From Ruminococcus flavefaciens AE3010 (GTDB taxonomy: Bacteria; Bacillota; Clostridia; Oscillospirales; Ruminococcaceae), in the NCBI RefSeq assembly GCF_000526795.1, contig NZ_JAGT01000001.1, positions 767,001-831,000 of the forward strand: a stretch of DNA of 64,000 nucleotides. The letters run 5' to 3'. Each line of letters starts with the position of its first letter. The stretch's first letter is position 1. The notes beneath the pieces are model-generated. The model had not been told where the DNA came from. It saw only the letters and a program-made list of their open reading frames with translations, and made no database searches. Shown here one piece after another: positions 50,276 to 59,520 of this stretch. The position numbers and the translations under genes were made by a program.

Positions 50276-51676
50276 ATGGTTTTCTCGAGACTATTCTTTA
50301 TATATATCTTTCTCCCAGTCTGCCTTTTGTGCTATGCACTGGCAAGAGGGACGAAAGCAAAAAATCTGGTGTTGATAGTTTTCTCGCTTATTTTTTACGC
50401 TTGGGGCGAGCCCGTATATATCTTCCTGATGCTGACAACTGCTGTGGTGAACTACACCGCGGGACTTATCATCGGGAAATATCAGGGACAAAAGGGGGAT
50501 ACGGCTGCTACTGCTGCAGCGGTGGTCTATGACCTTCTCATGCTTGGCGTTTTCAAATACAGCGGCTTTATTGTGGAAAATATCAACGCCCTTTTTTCAT
50601 CTTCAATACCTGTTCCCGATATAAGGCTGCCTATCGGTATAAGCTTTTATACCTTCCAGACAGTTTCCTATATCATCGACTGTCACTGGGAAAAGGTGGA
50701 GCCCCAGAAGAAATTCGGCAAATTCCTGCTTTACCTGACGCTGTTCCCACAGCTCGTGGCAGGACCAATCGTCCGCTACAGCACTATAGAAAAAGAGATA
50801 AACGACCGAAAGATCGTGCTCAGCGATGTTTCTTACGGACTCAACCGCGTGGCTCTAGGTCTCGGCAAAAAGGTGCTCCTTGCAAACCAGCTAAGCATCA
50901 TCGCTGACAGCTTCCTCGGAAATATAGGCAGCTCCACAATGTTCGGAGCATGGTACGGCGCTATAGCCTACGGCTTGCAGATATACTTTGACTTCTCGGG
51001 ATATTCCGATATAGCCATAGGTCTGGGACGCATATTCGGCTTCCACTTCGATGAGAACTTCGACCACCCTTTCATATGCAAGGACATCACCGAATTCTGG
51101 CAGCGCTGGCATATCTCCCTCAGCACGTTTTTCCGTGATTACGTGCTCTATATCCCCATATTCGGAAAGCGAAGAAAGTACGGCGGGCTTTTCCTCGTAT
51201 GGCTCTGCACGGGAATATGGCACGGCGCAAGCTGGAACTTCATCATCTGGGGACTTTACTACGGCATTTTCGTATTCATTGAAATGCTTATCGGCAAGAA
51301 GCGCATGAAAAAAGTTCCTGTAGTGATAAGACATTTTTACAGCAAGCTTGTCATAATCATCGGATTCGGCATATTCTATTTCGAGAAGCTTGACAAGCTG
51401 GGCACATTCTTCAAGACTGCATTCGGCTTCGGCGAAAACGGCTTCCTTGCCGTTCAGGACAAGATATCCGTTATCAATAATATGTACCTGCTGACTGTGG
51501 CTGTAATATGCTGCTTCCCTATCATCAAGCTCGTCAAACAGACTGCGGACAAGCACTTCGTTACAAAGGCAGCCGTTTCCTCCGCAGCAGCTGTTGCGGC
51601 TGCTCTACTGCTCATAGTTACGAGCATAATGCTGGTAGCTTCTACAGCAAATCCTTTCCTTTATTTCAGATTCTAA
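50276..51676 (+). CDS. MBOAT family membrane O-acyltransferase (AlgI/DltB-like)
   Basis: 466 aa, about ten membrane helices. Catalytic-type histidines are in FWQRWHISL (His279) and CTGIWHGASWNF (His316), the MBOAT signature; FPQLVAGPIVRY is near 157. MBOATs such as AlgI and DltB pass acyl groups from a cytoplasmic carrier to extracellular polymers. Downstream are a DHHW/SGNH protein, an FkbH-like enzyme and an acyl carrier protein, so the donor is probably an acyl-ACP. The polymer and acyl group are unknown. Confidence 0.93.
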   Translation: MVFSRLFFIYIFLPVCLLCYALARGTKAKNLVLIVFSLIFYAWGEPVYIFLMLTTAVVNYTAGLIIGKYQGQKGDTAATAAAVVYDLLMLGVFKYSGFIVENINALFSSSIPVPDIRLPIGISFYTFQTVSYIIDCHWEKVEPQKKFGKFLLYLTLFPQLVAGPIVRYSTIEKEINDRKIVLSDVSYGLNRVALGLGKKVLLANQLSIIADSFLGNIGSSTMFGAWYGAIAYGLQIYFDFSGYSDIAIGLGRIFGFHFDENFDHPFICKDITEFWQRWHISLSTFFRDYVLYIPIFGKRRKYGGLFLVWLCTGIWHGASWNFIIWGLYYGIFVFIEMLIGKKRMKKVPVVIRHFYSKLVIIIGFGIFYFEKLDKLGTFFKTAFGFGENGFLAVQDKISVINNMYLLTVAVICCFPIIKLVKQTADKHFVTKAAVSSAAAVAAALLLIVTSIMLVASTANPFLYFRF

Positions 51677-51688
51677 CGAGGCAAATCC

Positions 51689-53125
51689 ATGACCGATTAC
51701 AAAAACAAAGACAAGCTGCCCGAGCCTGTCATCTCAATCGAGGCGTCAGACCGCGCAGGAACTTCAATAGATGTACCTATCAAGGCTAAAAAGCTGAAAA
51801 AACAGCAGCGCAAAAAGGCTCTCAACATTATTTCCCTTGCAAATGTGATAGCCATAAGCGCTGTATTTGTGGGCGGATTCATTTATGTGGCGCTTCTGCC
51901 CCATGAGACAAAAGCCGACGACGAGAACCGCTATCTCACCGAATTCCCCGAATTCTCCGCAAAGAGCTATGCAAGCGGTGAATTTACAGAGGGCGTTGCC
52001 GATTACTTTGACGATACCGTTCACGACAGAGCTCATATCAAGGAGTTCATCTCCGACTATATAATCCAGCTGAAAGGCAGAAAATACGGCAATGACGGCG
52101 AGGAAGCCGAGCTCTTCGGCAGCGGATTTGAGAAGAAAGCTAACCTGACTACCACCACACCTGTGAGCACAGCAACTTCTGTATCGACTACAGTCACAAC
52201 TGCTGTTCAGGAGGAAACTACAGCTCCCGCTGAGGAAGCTCCTGCCGACGGCGAGCTCACAAACAATATCCTCATCGTCAATAAACGAGGAGTCACACTT
52301 TACGGCGGTGCATGGGGCACTGAGCAGGAGTACGCTTCCTATGTAAATCTCTACAAGGAGAAGCTGCCCAACGTAAATGTTTACTCAATGGTACTGCCCA
52401 CGTCCAGCTCATTCTATCTGCCCGAAAAGTATCAGAACCTTGCATACAGCGAAAAAGAGGACTTCGACAAGATAGACGCTGCACTCAACAATGTTATCTC
52501 AGTTGATGCCTACGGTATACTCAATGCCCATAAGGACGAGGCTATATACTCCCGTACCGACCACCACTGGCAGCCTCTCGGCGCTTATTACGCCGTCCAG
52601 CAGTTCGCTCTTACAGCGGGTGTTCCCTATCCCGAGCTCTCGGAGTATGAGACAGTCACCCTGCCCGGCTATGTCGGCACCCTTTATATGTACACACAGA
52701 GCGCGACGCTCATGAATAATCCAGAGGACTTTGTTTATTACAAGCCTCAGACACCCGTAACAGTAACACAGTACAACACACGTTTTGAAAATCCCGTTGC
52801 TGCAAATCTTCTCTTTGACCCGTCATTTATGGCTAATTCAGGCTATTATATGGTTTTCGGATCAGACGAGAGGATAGTCCATGTAAACACAGAATGCAAA
52901 AACGGAAGAAATCTTGTCATCTTCAAGGACAGCTACGGAAACGCCCTGCTGCCTATGCTGACAAGCTCCTTTGAGAACATATATCTCTGCGATATACGTT
53001 ATTTCGACCTGAACGCCATTGACTTCATCAACAGAGTCGGCGGAACGGATCTCCTTTTTGCCATGTGTTCATTCTCCGCAGTGGGCGGCAACAGGACCTG
53101 TATATACAACAATCTGACAAAATAA
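51689..53125 (+). CDS. DHHW-family membrane-anchored SGNH-like protein (AlgX/AlgJ/DltD-like role)
   Basis: 478 aa. A basic cytoplasmic N-terminus, one membrane helix (about 45-68), a Thr/Ser-rich insert (about 153-185), and an extracytoplasmic SGNH-like domain with TDHHWQPLGAYYA (Asp291, His292, His293, Trp294) and the later FKDSYGNALLP carrying the likely catalytic Ser. Such proteins complete or assist O-acylation outside the cell. It begins 12 bases after the MBOAT stop and ends 9 bases before the FkbH-like gene. Confidence 0.88.
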   Translation: MTDYKNKDKLPEPVISIEASDRAGTSIDVPIKAKKLKKQQRKKALNIISLANVIAISAVFVGGFIYVALLPHETKADDENRYLTEFPEFSAKSYASGEFTEGVADYFDDTVHDRAHIKEFISDYIIQLKGRKYGNDGEEAELFGSGFEKKANLTTTTPVSTATSVSTTVTTAVQEETTAPAEEAPADGELTNNILIVNKRGVTLYGGAWGTEQEYASYVNLYKEKLPNVNVYSMVLPTSSSFYLPEKYQNLAYSEKEDFDKIDAALNNVISVDAYGILNAHKDEAIYSRTDHHWQPLGAYYAVQQFALTAGVPYPELSEYETVTLPGYVGTLYMYTQSATLMNNPEDFVYYKPQTPVTVTQYNTRFENPVAANLLFDPSFMANSGYYMVFGSDERIVHVNTECKNGRNLVIFKDSYGNALLPMLTSSFENIYLCDIRYFDLNAIDFINRVGGTDLLFAMCSFSAVGGNRTCIYNNLTK

Positions 53126-53134
53126 GGTGATATT

Positions 53135-54931
53135 ATGAGAGAACTCAACTTTCCATTCGACGGCAAGGATATAATCCGCAGACGACTTGCGCTCCGCAAG
53201 CAGCTGCTTGCTGACGGCTGCGTCCGCGTAAAGAAGAGGATCGCTGTGCTGGGGGGCTCAACGGTCAATCATATTGTATCCGCACTTGAGCTTTTTCTGC
53301 TGAATTTCGGCATTGAGCCCGAATTCTATCTATCGGAGTACAACAAGTTCTACGAGGACGCCGTTTTCGGCAATCCCGAGCTTGACAGCTTCGATCCCGA
53401 TATAATCTATGTCCATACCACCTCACGAAATCTTACCATGCTCCCTGAGAGCCCTGCTGAGACTCCCGAGAGAGTGGAGCAGCGCCTTAACGATCAGTTC
53501 GCCTACTTCAAGCAGGTGTGGGACAGCCTCAAGCAGCACTTCTCATGCCCTGTTATACAGAACAATTTCGAGCTTCCCCTGTTCAGACGCACAGGAAGCT
53601 ACGACGGCTGGAGCACCGCAGGTCAGGCTGCCTTCATTCAGCGCATGAACGTTATGCTGTCGGACTACGCCCGCAATACCAGAGGTATCTACATCCACGA
53701 TATAAACTATCTCTCCGCAGTCTGCGGTCTGGCAAACTGGCACGACGCCGAGGCTTGGTATCTCTACAAGTATGCCATGAGCACTAATGTTATCCCCGAT
53801 CTTGCATACAGCCTTGCCTGCATAATCAAATCTATCTACGGCAAGAACCACAAGGTCATTGACCTTGATCTTGATAATACGCTGTGGGGCGGAGTTATCG
53901 GCGACGACGGTCAGGAAGGCATAGAGATCGGTCAGGAGACCGCTGTGGGACAGGCTTTCAGCGAGTTCCAAAGCTTTATCAAGGGCTACAAGGACTACGG
54001 CGTGCTTCTTGCGGTATGCTCCAAGAACGACGAAGAAAATGCGCTTCTTGGTCTCGATCACCCCTGCGGTGTGCTCAAAGCCTCGGATTTCGTCTCCATA
54101 AAGGCAAACTGGGAGTCCAAGGACCGTAATATCGCAGAAACTGCCGCTGATCTCAGTCTCGGACTGGACAGTTTTGTATTCATCGACGACAATCCTGCGG
54201 AGTGCGCTATGATAGAGGGACAGCTCCCTATGGTACAGACCATAAACCTGAGCACTGTCCATGAGGCTATGTACAGGCTCACACGCAGCGGCTTCTTCGA
54301 GGTGACAGCTGTCTCCGACGACGATATGCACCGCTCGGAAATGTATGCCGCAAATGCTCAGAGAGCCGCTCAGCTCAGAAGCTTCGAGAGCTATGAGGAC
54401 TATCTGCTGAGCCTTGATATGCACGCTGTTATCTGCGGCTTTGATCCCGTTTATATACAGCGTATAACTCAGCTCGCCAACAAGAGCAACCAGTTCAATC
54501 TCACCACACGCCGCTATAACGAGGACGAGATACAGAACGTCAGCACAAGTCCCGACCATATCTGCATCTGCGGCAGACTTCTTGATAAATTCGGCGATAA
54601 CGGCATAGTATCCGTTGTCATAGGCAGGTGCAGGGACAAGGAGCTGGATATCGAGCTGTGGCTCATGAGCTGCCGAGTGCTGAAAAGAGACATGGAGCTT
54701 GCAATGCTGGACGAGCTTGTGCGCCGTGCAAGAGAAAAAGGCATCACACGCATAAACGGCTACTACTATAAGACACACAAAAATAACATGGTAGCCGAGC
54801 TTTACGGCTCATTCGGCTTCACTCTCGCCGAAAAGCTTGATAACGGGGATTCCGTATGGTATCTCGACATCGAAGGCTATAAAAACAAGAACAAGGTAAT
54901 AAAAATTCGTGATAAGGAGAATTCAGAATGA
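53135..54931 (+). CDS. FkbH-like HAD-IIIC protein
   Basis: 598 aa in three parts: an N-terminal SGNH-like region (about 30-215; LGGSTVNHI at 39-47), a HAD-IIIC domain with VIDLDLDNTLWGGVIGDDG (Asp245 and Asp247) and FIDDNPAECAMIE, and a C-terminal GNAT-like domain (about 440-590). FkbH enzymes take 1,3-bisphosphoglycerate, remove phosphate and load glycerate onto an ACP. The next gene is an ACP, overlapping by 4 bases, so this protein probably loads it. Whether the loaded unit is glycerate here is inference. Confidence 0.9.
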   Translation: MRELNFPFDGKDIIRRRLALRKQLLADGCVRVKKRIAVLGGSTVNHIVSALELFLLNFGIEPEFYLSEYNKFYEDAVFGNPELDSFDPDIIYVHTTSRNLTMLPESPAETPERVEQRLNDQFAYFKQVWDSLKQHFSCPVIQNNFELPLFRRTGSYDGWSTAGQAAFIQRMNVMLSDYARNTRGIYIHDINYLSAVCGLANWHDAEAWYLYKYAMSTNVIPDLAYSLACIIKSIYGKNHKVIDLDLDNTLWGGVIGDDGQEGIEIGQETAVGQAFSEFQSFIKGYKDYGVLLAVCSKNDEENALLGLDHPCGVLKASDFVSIKANWESKDRNIAETAADLSLGLDSFVFIDDNPAECAMIEGQLPMVQTINLSTVHEAMYRLTRSGFFEVTAVSDDDMHRSEMYAANAQRAAQLRSFESYEDYLLSLDMHAVICGFDPVYIQRITQLANKSNQFNLTTRRYNEDEIQNVSTSPDHICICGRLLDKFGDNGIVSVVIGRCRDKELDIELWLMSCRVLKRDMELAMLDELVRRAREKGITRINGYYYKTHKNNMVAELYGSFGFTLAEKLDNGDSVWYLDIEGYKNKNKVIKIRDKENSE

Positions 54932-55170
54932 ATAATAATGAAATACTGCCCCGTCTCAATGAGGTATTCAGAGATGTTTTCGGTGACTCTTCGCTTAATG
55001 TGAATGAGAACACCACATCTGCCGATATTGAGGACTGGGACAGTCTTGAGCACATCAATCTCATTGCCGCAGTTGAAAACGAGTTCGGACTTCGCTTTAA
55101 GATGCGCGAGGTATCGGGCATGAAGAATGTGGGAGAGATGCTCGCTATTATTGCCGAAAGAGGTAAATAA
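54928..55170 (+). CDS. Acyl carrier protein
   Basis: 80 aa. A four-helix carrier with the phosphopantetheine site DWDSLEHINL (Ser39). It is not the fatty-acid AcpP type (DSLDxVEL) but a dedicated carrier, consistent with its position directly after the FkbH-like loader. It overlaps that gene by 4 bases and the metallophosphoesterase by 1. Confidence 0.94.
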   Translation: MNNNEILPRLNEVFRDVFGDSSLNVNENTTSADIEDWDSLEHINLIAAVENEFGLRFKMREVSGMKNVGEMLAIIAERGK

Positions 55171-56015
55171 TGTCAAAGAAAGCAAAAAAACGTATAACCC
55201 TTGCTGCAATATGTGCAGTACTATGCGCACTGAGCGCATGGGGCTTCGCTATGAAGAACGTGTACTACAATGTGAAAGCAGAGGGCTTCGACCAGAATGT
55301 AAGGATAGTCTTTATATCAGACCTGCACAACTGCTTTTACGGAAATACCGACAATTCCAAGCTCATTAAGGCAGTCAAAGAGGCTGAGCCCGATATGGTC
55401 GTATTCGGCGGTGACGTCATAGACATGTGGGGCGGAACAGAACACGCTCTTGACCTCATGTCCGCACTCAGCAAGGAGTACCCCTGCTTCTATTCCCCGG
55501 GAAATCACGAGGAGATGAGAAGCGATATTGACGAATTCTACGATGAAGCCCGCAAGATATGTCCCCTGCTCATGGGCAAGGACTACGCCGACATCACTGT
55601 AAAGGAACAGGATATCCGCCTTTTCGGTGCTATAAACGGCACTGTCTGCTACAGCTATTCCACTCAGATTGAGGAATGCTTCGATAATATGGACGATAAG
55701 CACTACAATATTCTGGTCGCTCATCAGCCCGAGGATATAGACTATTACCTCGGAAAGTACTGCGACAACGCCAAGGACTTCGATCTTATCCTTTCGGGTC
55801 ACGCTCACGGCGGTCAGTGGAGAATTCCAAAGATACTCGATCAGGGACTTTATGCTCCCGAGCAGGGCATCTTCCCAAAGTACACCACGGGTATGTATCA
55901 ATACTGCGATACTACTCATATAATCAGCCGCGGACTGGCAAGACCTATGCGTATGATATTCATACCGCGTATTTTCAACCGTCCAGAGCTCTCCGTAATT
56001 GATATAAACAACTGA
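55170..56015 (+). CDS. Membrane-anchored metallophosphoesterase (YkuE/YaeI-like)
   Basis: 281 aa. An N-terminal membrane anchor (about 9-27), then a calcineurin-like phosphoesterase with FISDLHNC (near 48), FGGDVIDMW (near 75), SPGNHEE (near 110) and GHAHGGQWRIP (near 210), all five metal-binding motifs. The active site would face outside. Relatives act on phospholipid or phosphodiester headgroups. Being last in the MBOAT operon suggests a role in turnover or removal of carrier or lipid-linked intermediates; the substrate is unknown. Confidence 0.9.
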   Translation: MSKKAKKRITLAAICAVLCALSAWGFAMKNVYYNVKAEGFDQNVRIVFISDLHNCFYGNTDNSKLIKAVKEAEPDMVVFGGDVIDMWGGTEHALDLMSALSKEYPCFYSPGNHEEMRSDIDEFYDEARKICPLLMGKDYADITVKEQDIRLFGAINGTVCYSYSTQIEECFDNMDDKHYNILVAHQPEDIDYYLGKYCDNAKDFDLILSGHAHGGQWRIPKILDQGLYAPEQGIFPKYTTGMYQYCDTTHIISRGLARPMRMIFIPRIFNRPELSVIDINN

Positions 56016-56052
56016 CAATGCGGATATATAGCAATTTTATGCGAAAAGGTAC

Positions 56053-56081
56053 TTGTAATTTCAATTCAATGATGATATAAT
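56053..56081 (+). promoter_or_regulatory. Promoter of rlmB and downstream genes
   Basis: TTGTAA (56053-56058), 17-bp spacer, TATAAT (56076-56081), about 75 bases before the rlmB start. Confidence 0.75.
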
Positions 56082-56121
56082 TGATATGGTGTTTTCATTT
56101 GTGAAAGCACTAAACAGAACA

Positions 56122-56160
56122 AAAGGAGCATGAGCGTTTCGCGCTCGCTGTTAAAATATG
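56122..56160 (+). promoter_or_regulatory. Ribosome binding site, hairpin and AUG arrangement before rlmB
   Basis: AAAGGAG (56122-56128), a 3-nt gap, a 15-nt stem-loop with a 5-bp GAGCG/CGCTC stem (56132-56146), 11 nt, then ATG 56158. An in-frame TAA at 56152 excludes an earlier start. The distance from the Shine-Dalgarno to AUG is 29 nt, the same as for dxs. Confidence 0.4.
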
Positions 56161-56919
56161 GAAAAAGAGAAAAATATCAAAGACATGCCCCAGAATATAA
56201 TCTGCGGACGAAATCCCGTCATAGAGGCTCTAAAATCGGGCGCTAATCTCGATACGGTCTATATCGACGGAAACAGCGGAAGCCTCGGCGTTATCCGCCG
56301 CCTTGCAAGGGAAAAAGGCGTCGTTGTCAAGGACGCTGACGATAAAAAGCTCTCACGCCTTTCGGGCGGTGCTTCACATCAGGGAGTAGTTGCCGAGGGC
56401 GCCTGCGGAGAGTACGTTACGGTGGAGGATATCCTTGCCGTTTCACAGAAAAAAGGCACTAAGCCATTCATCATCATCTGCGATGAGATAGAAGACCCAC
56501 ATAATCTGGGAGCTATAATCCGTACTGCCGAGACATCGGGTGCTGACGGAGTTATTATCCCCAAGCGCAGAAGCGCTTCCCTTAATGCTACGGTCTTTAA
56601 GACCTCGGCAGGTGCGGCAAGCTATGTCCCCGTTGCAAGAGTCTCAAACCTTGCAGCCTGCATCGATACCCTCAAGGACAACGGTGTGTGGATATACGGT
56701 ACTGACGCTTCGGGCACGGACTACTCCGAGACCGACTTTACAGGCGGAGTTGCCCTCGTTATCGGCTCAGAAGGCTTCGGAATGAGTCAGCTCATACAGA
56801 AAAAATGCGACTTTATGATAAAGCTTCCCATGTGCGGAAAGATAAACTCACTCAACGCTTCGGTTGCGGCAGGTATCTTTATGTACGAGGTACTGCGTCA
56901 GCGCAGAGGCTCTGAATAA
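56158..56919 (+). CDS. rlmB: 23S rRNA (guanosine(2251)-2'-O)-methyltransferase RlmB
   Basis: 253 aa, SPOUT/TrmH family. An N-terminal L30e-like domain (about 14-85) and a knotted methyltransferase domain with DEIEDPHNLGAIIRTAETSG (about 110-129), VIGSEGFGMSQLI (near 202) and IKLPMCGKINSLNASVAAGI (near 222), the three SPOUT motifs. The start is unusual: its Shine-Dalgarno is 29 nt away across a hairpin. Confidence 0.93.
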   Translation: MEKEKNIKDMPQNIICGRNPVIEALKSGANLDTVYIDGNSGSLGVIRRLAREKGVVVKDADDKKLSRLSGGASHQGVVAEGACGEYVTVEDILAVSQKKGTKPFIIICDEIEDPHNLGAIIRTAETSGADGVIIPKRRSASLNATVFKTSAGAASYVPVARVSNLAACIDTLKDNGVWIYGTDASGTDYSETDFTGGVALVIGSEGFGMSQLIQKKCDFMIKLPMCGKINSLNASVAAGIFMYEVLRQRRGSE

Positions 56920-56929
56920 GGAGATAAAT

Positions 56930-59461
56930 ATGTCAGAACAGAAACCATCGCTGGAGGCTATTCTTGACGAGTACTCTCCCGATACTCTTGAACCTAAGAC
57001 TAAGGTTGGCAGAGTTGATGCCAATAAGATCATAAATTCTACAATAGATGCTCCCGAATTCGTAGGCAGCCCCAAGCCGAGACCGCCTATCTCACATGAA
57101 AAGTCTGCTCTTTTCGATAATGCTCACCGTAATGATTCACCTGCGGACGAGGTAAAGCCTGCCGACCTTTCAAGACATAAGGTGGCTGTGGTAAGCTCCG
57201 ACGCCATGAGCGAGATACGCACCAATCCTCAGCGAAAGGTGATACCCTCGGGCACTATCACTCCCGTGCAGATGACTCCCGACGAAGCGCCGAAGATAAG
57301 GCGTATGAGCGAGTCCACCCGTGCCAAGGAGATCGAAAGCAAAAAGAATACGAAAAAGCGCCGCGGCAAAAAGGACAACGATTATACATACGCCCGTGAA
57401 ACTCCCGAGGGCGAGTACATGTATACTCCCCCTGAGTTCAAGAAGAAAAAGCGCAGCCGTATACAGATAATCAATGAGGCTGAAAGTCCAGAGGGCAGAA
57501 AGCAGATAACGGATATAGTTCCCTCACCTGCCGCAGTTGAAGCTGCAAAGCCCGTTGAACCAGCTCCACGTGCTGAGCTCACAAGTATCAATCTCAGCGA
57601 AAAAGTGGATATCGATGCACATCAGCTTGACGTTCATATCACTCAGGGTGCCGACGAATATATGTCGGTACATTCCAAGAACAAGAGAACCAAACGTATA
57701 GTCGATTTCAACTATTACGGCGATGTTGAGGACGTGGGACGTGATATCTACGAGCTGAAAAGCACTATCTCGGTCCGTGTGGTAATACTGGCAATGACCG
57801 CTTTCCTGAGCCTTTTCATGACACTTGCCAATCAGTTCGACCTGCCCACACTTGATATTTTCAGCATGTCAAATATCAAGGCGTATCTGACAGTCCACCT
57901 TATTCTCGGAGCTGTCTCCATTCTTTCTTCAATGGCAGTAATTACCAAGGGACTGCGCAAGCTGCTCAGCTTCAAGGCGGACGGCGACTCCATGACGGCT
58001 ATAACTGCTCTGTCGTGCCTTATCGCCATTATCCCCGCTTTTATGAGCCCGGACCTTGTAAGCTCGGAAAATATACACATCTATATGCCTGTAGGCATAC
58101 TTGCACTTCTTATAAATGCACTGGGCAAGCACCTTATCATAAGGCGAGCTGCCCGTAACTTCAAGTTCGTATCCAAGAACTTCGACCGTCACGGCGTTAC
58201 CTACGTCACTGACGAGGACCGCGCAGAGCGCATTACCCGCGGCACACTGGGAGACTTCCCTATCCTTGCTTCAATGCGCAAAACTGACTTCCTTACGGAT
58301 TTCCTGCGCTATACCTACTCCTCGGATATGACCGACGACTTCTGCAAAAAGGCTTCTCCTTTATGCCTGCTTGCTTCAATAGTCGTTGCTCTGTTCCTGA
58401 CTATCTTCTACAAAGGAACCATTGCAAGCCTTGACTCAATTGCTTTCAGCTTCTCTATCTACAGCATGCTCATATGCGCTACGTCCTGTATCGCAATGCC
58501 TTTTGTAGTCAATATCCCCCTTGAAAATGTTTCCAAGAGCGCTATCCGCAACAAGGGCATAATGCTTGGCTATCAGAGCGTTGACGATTTCTACGACACA
58601 AACTCCATACTCATAGATGCAGGAACTCTTTTCCCCGAAGGTACAGTCAGACTTGACGGTATCAAGGTTTTCTCCAATACAAAGCTGGACGAGGCTTTTC
58701 TTGAGGCTGCAAGCCTTACGGCTACCTCGGGAAGCATAATGTCCCAGCTCTTTACCGATGTTATAGCAGGCAGAAACGGTGCTCTCTATCCCATTGAGAA
58801 CTACTCCTATGAGGAGGGAATGGGAATGTGCGGCTGGATAAACAACAAGCGCGTACTCTTCGGAAACCGCGAGCTCATGACCAGCCATAATATCGAAGGT
58901 GTTCCCACAAAAACTCAGGAGGCTGAGTTCGTTGACGAGGGCAAGGACGCTCTTTACCTGTCAATTTCGGGAAATCTTGCTGCAATGTTCGTTGTGGACA
59001 TAGTCGCTGACAGATATGTGAAAAAATGGGCAAAGAAGATCTGCAAAAACAAGATCTGCATGTTCATAAAGAGCATTGACCCATGCATCACACTGAAAAA
59101 GCTCAACAAGCTCTTCGGTATCCCCGAAGAAATGATAAGGATACTGCCAAAGAAGCTCCACGAGGACTTCTACGAGGAGACAAAAAAGGCAGTACGTCTC
59201 AGCTCATCAATGGCTACCACAGGAAAGTTTTCTTCCCTTGCCGAGCTGCTTATCGGCACAAAGGTAGTACATGCATCGGCAATTATCGGACTTATTTTGC
59301 AGACAGCTTCCATACTTCTCGGCTTCGGTCTTTGTATGATGCTCATATTGTCAAAGGCATTCCGACTGAATTACGTGTATATGTCAGCCACTGCGCTCGT
59401 AGTCTACAACGCAGCATGGACCGCACTTACATATATTGCCGTAAGTCTCAAAAAAACATGA
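56930..59461 (+). CDS. Degenerate P-type-ATPase-like membrane protein
   Basis: 843 aa from ATG 56930 (AAGGAG just upstream); the longer open frame overlaps rlmB and is unlikely. A charged, disordered N-terminus (about 1-245) is followed by eight membrane helices arranged as in P1B ATPases. The segment SCIAMPFVV (Cys520, Pro524) replaces the CPC helix, and RNKGIMLGYQSVDDFYDTNS leads to ILIDAGTLFPEG where FDKTGTLTEG is expected, so the phosphorylated Asp is displaced or lost (Asp563 is one position off). The N-domain GMGMCG loop remains; the GDGxND hinge is missing. It is a probable pseudo-ATPase of unknown role, between rlmB and an LCP gene. Confidence 0.8.
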   Translation: MSEQKPSLEAILDEYSPDTLEPKTKVGRVDANKIINSTIDAPEFVGSPKPRPPISHEKSALFDNAHRNDSPADEVKPADLSRHKVAVVSSDAMSEIRTNPQRKVIPSGTITPVQMTPDEAPKIRRMSESTRAKEIESKKNTKKRRGKKDNDYTYARETPEGEYMYTPPEFKKKKRSRIQIINEAESPEGRKQITDIVPSPAAVEAAKPVEPAPRAELTSINLSEKVDIDAHQLDVHITQGADEYMSVHSKNKRTKRIVDFNYYGDVEDVGRDIYELKSTISVRVVILAMTAFLSLFMTLANQFDLPTLDIFSMSNIKAYLTVHLILGAVSILSSMAVITKGLRKLLSFKADGDSMTAITALSCLIAIIPAFMSPDLVSSENIHIYMPVGILALLINALGKHLIIRRAARNFKFVSKNFDRHGVTYVTDEDRAERITRGTLGDFPILASMRKTDFLTDFLRYTYSSDMTDDFCKKASPLCLLASIVVALFLTIFYKGTIASLDSIAFSFSIYSMLICATSCIAMPFVVNIPLENVSKSAIRNKGIMLGYQSVDDFYDTNSILIDAGTLFPEGTVRLDGIKVFSNTKLDEAFLEAASLTATSGSIMSQLFTDVIAGRNGALYPIENYSYEEGMGMCGWINNKRVLFGNRELMTSHNIEGVPTKTQEAEFVDEGKDALYLSISGNLAAMFVVDIVADRYVKKWAKKICKNKICMFIKSIDPCITLKKLNKLFGIPEEMIRILPKKLHEDFYEETKKAVRLSSSMATTGKFSSLAELLIGTKVVHASAIIGLILQTASILLGFGLCMMLILSKAFRLNYVYMSATALVVYNAAWTALTYIAVSLKKT

Positions 59462-59467
59462 CGTAAA

Positions 59468-59497
59468 AGAACCTGTGTCAGCTCTGATACAGGTTCT
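59468..59497. other. Hairpin between the pseudo-ATPase and LCP genes
   Basis: AGAACCTGT/ACAGGTTCT arms with an inner TCAG/CTGA stem and no clear T-run: partial attenuator or mRNA processing element. The LCP ribosome binding site (AAAGGAG) follows. Confidence 0.5.
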
Positions 59498-59520
59498 TAC
59501 AGCATAGAAAGGAGCTCATT

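Noticed and set aside
53543-54778. A 411-codon minus-strand open frame antisense to the FkbH-like gene
   Set aside because: The plus strand encodes a clear HAD-IIIC enzyme with full motifs; the antisense frame has no start signal or family pattern.
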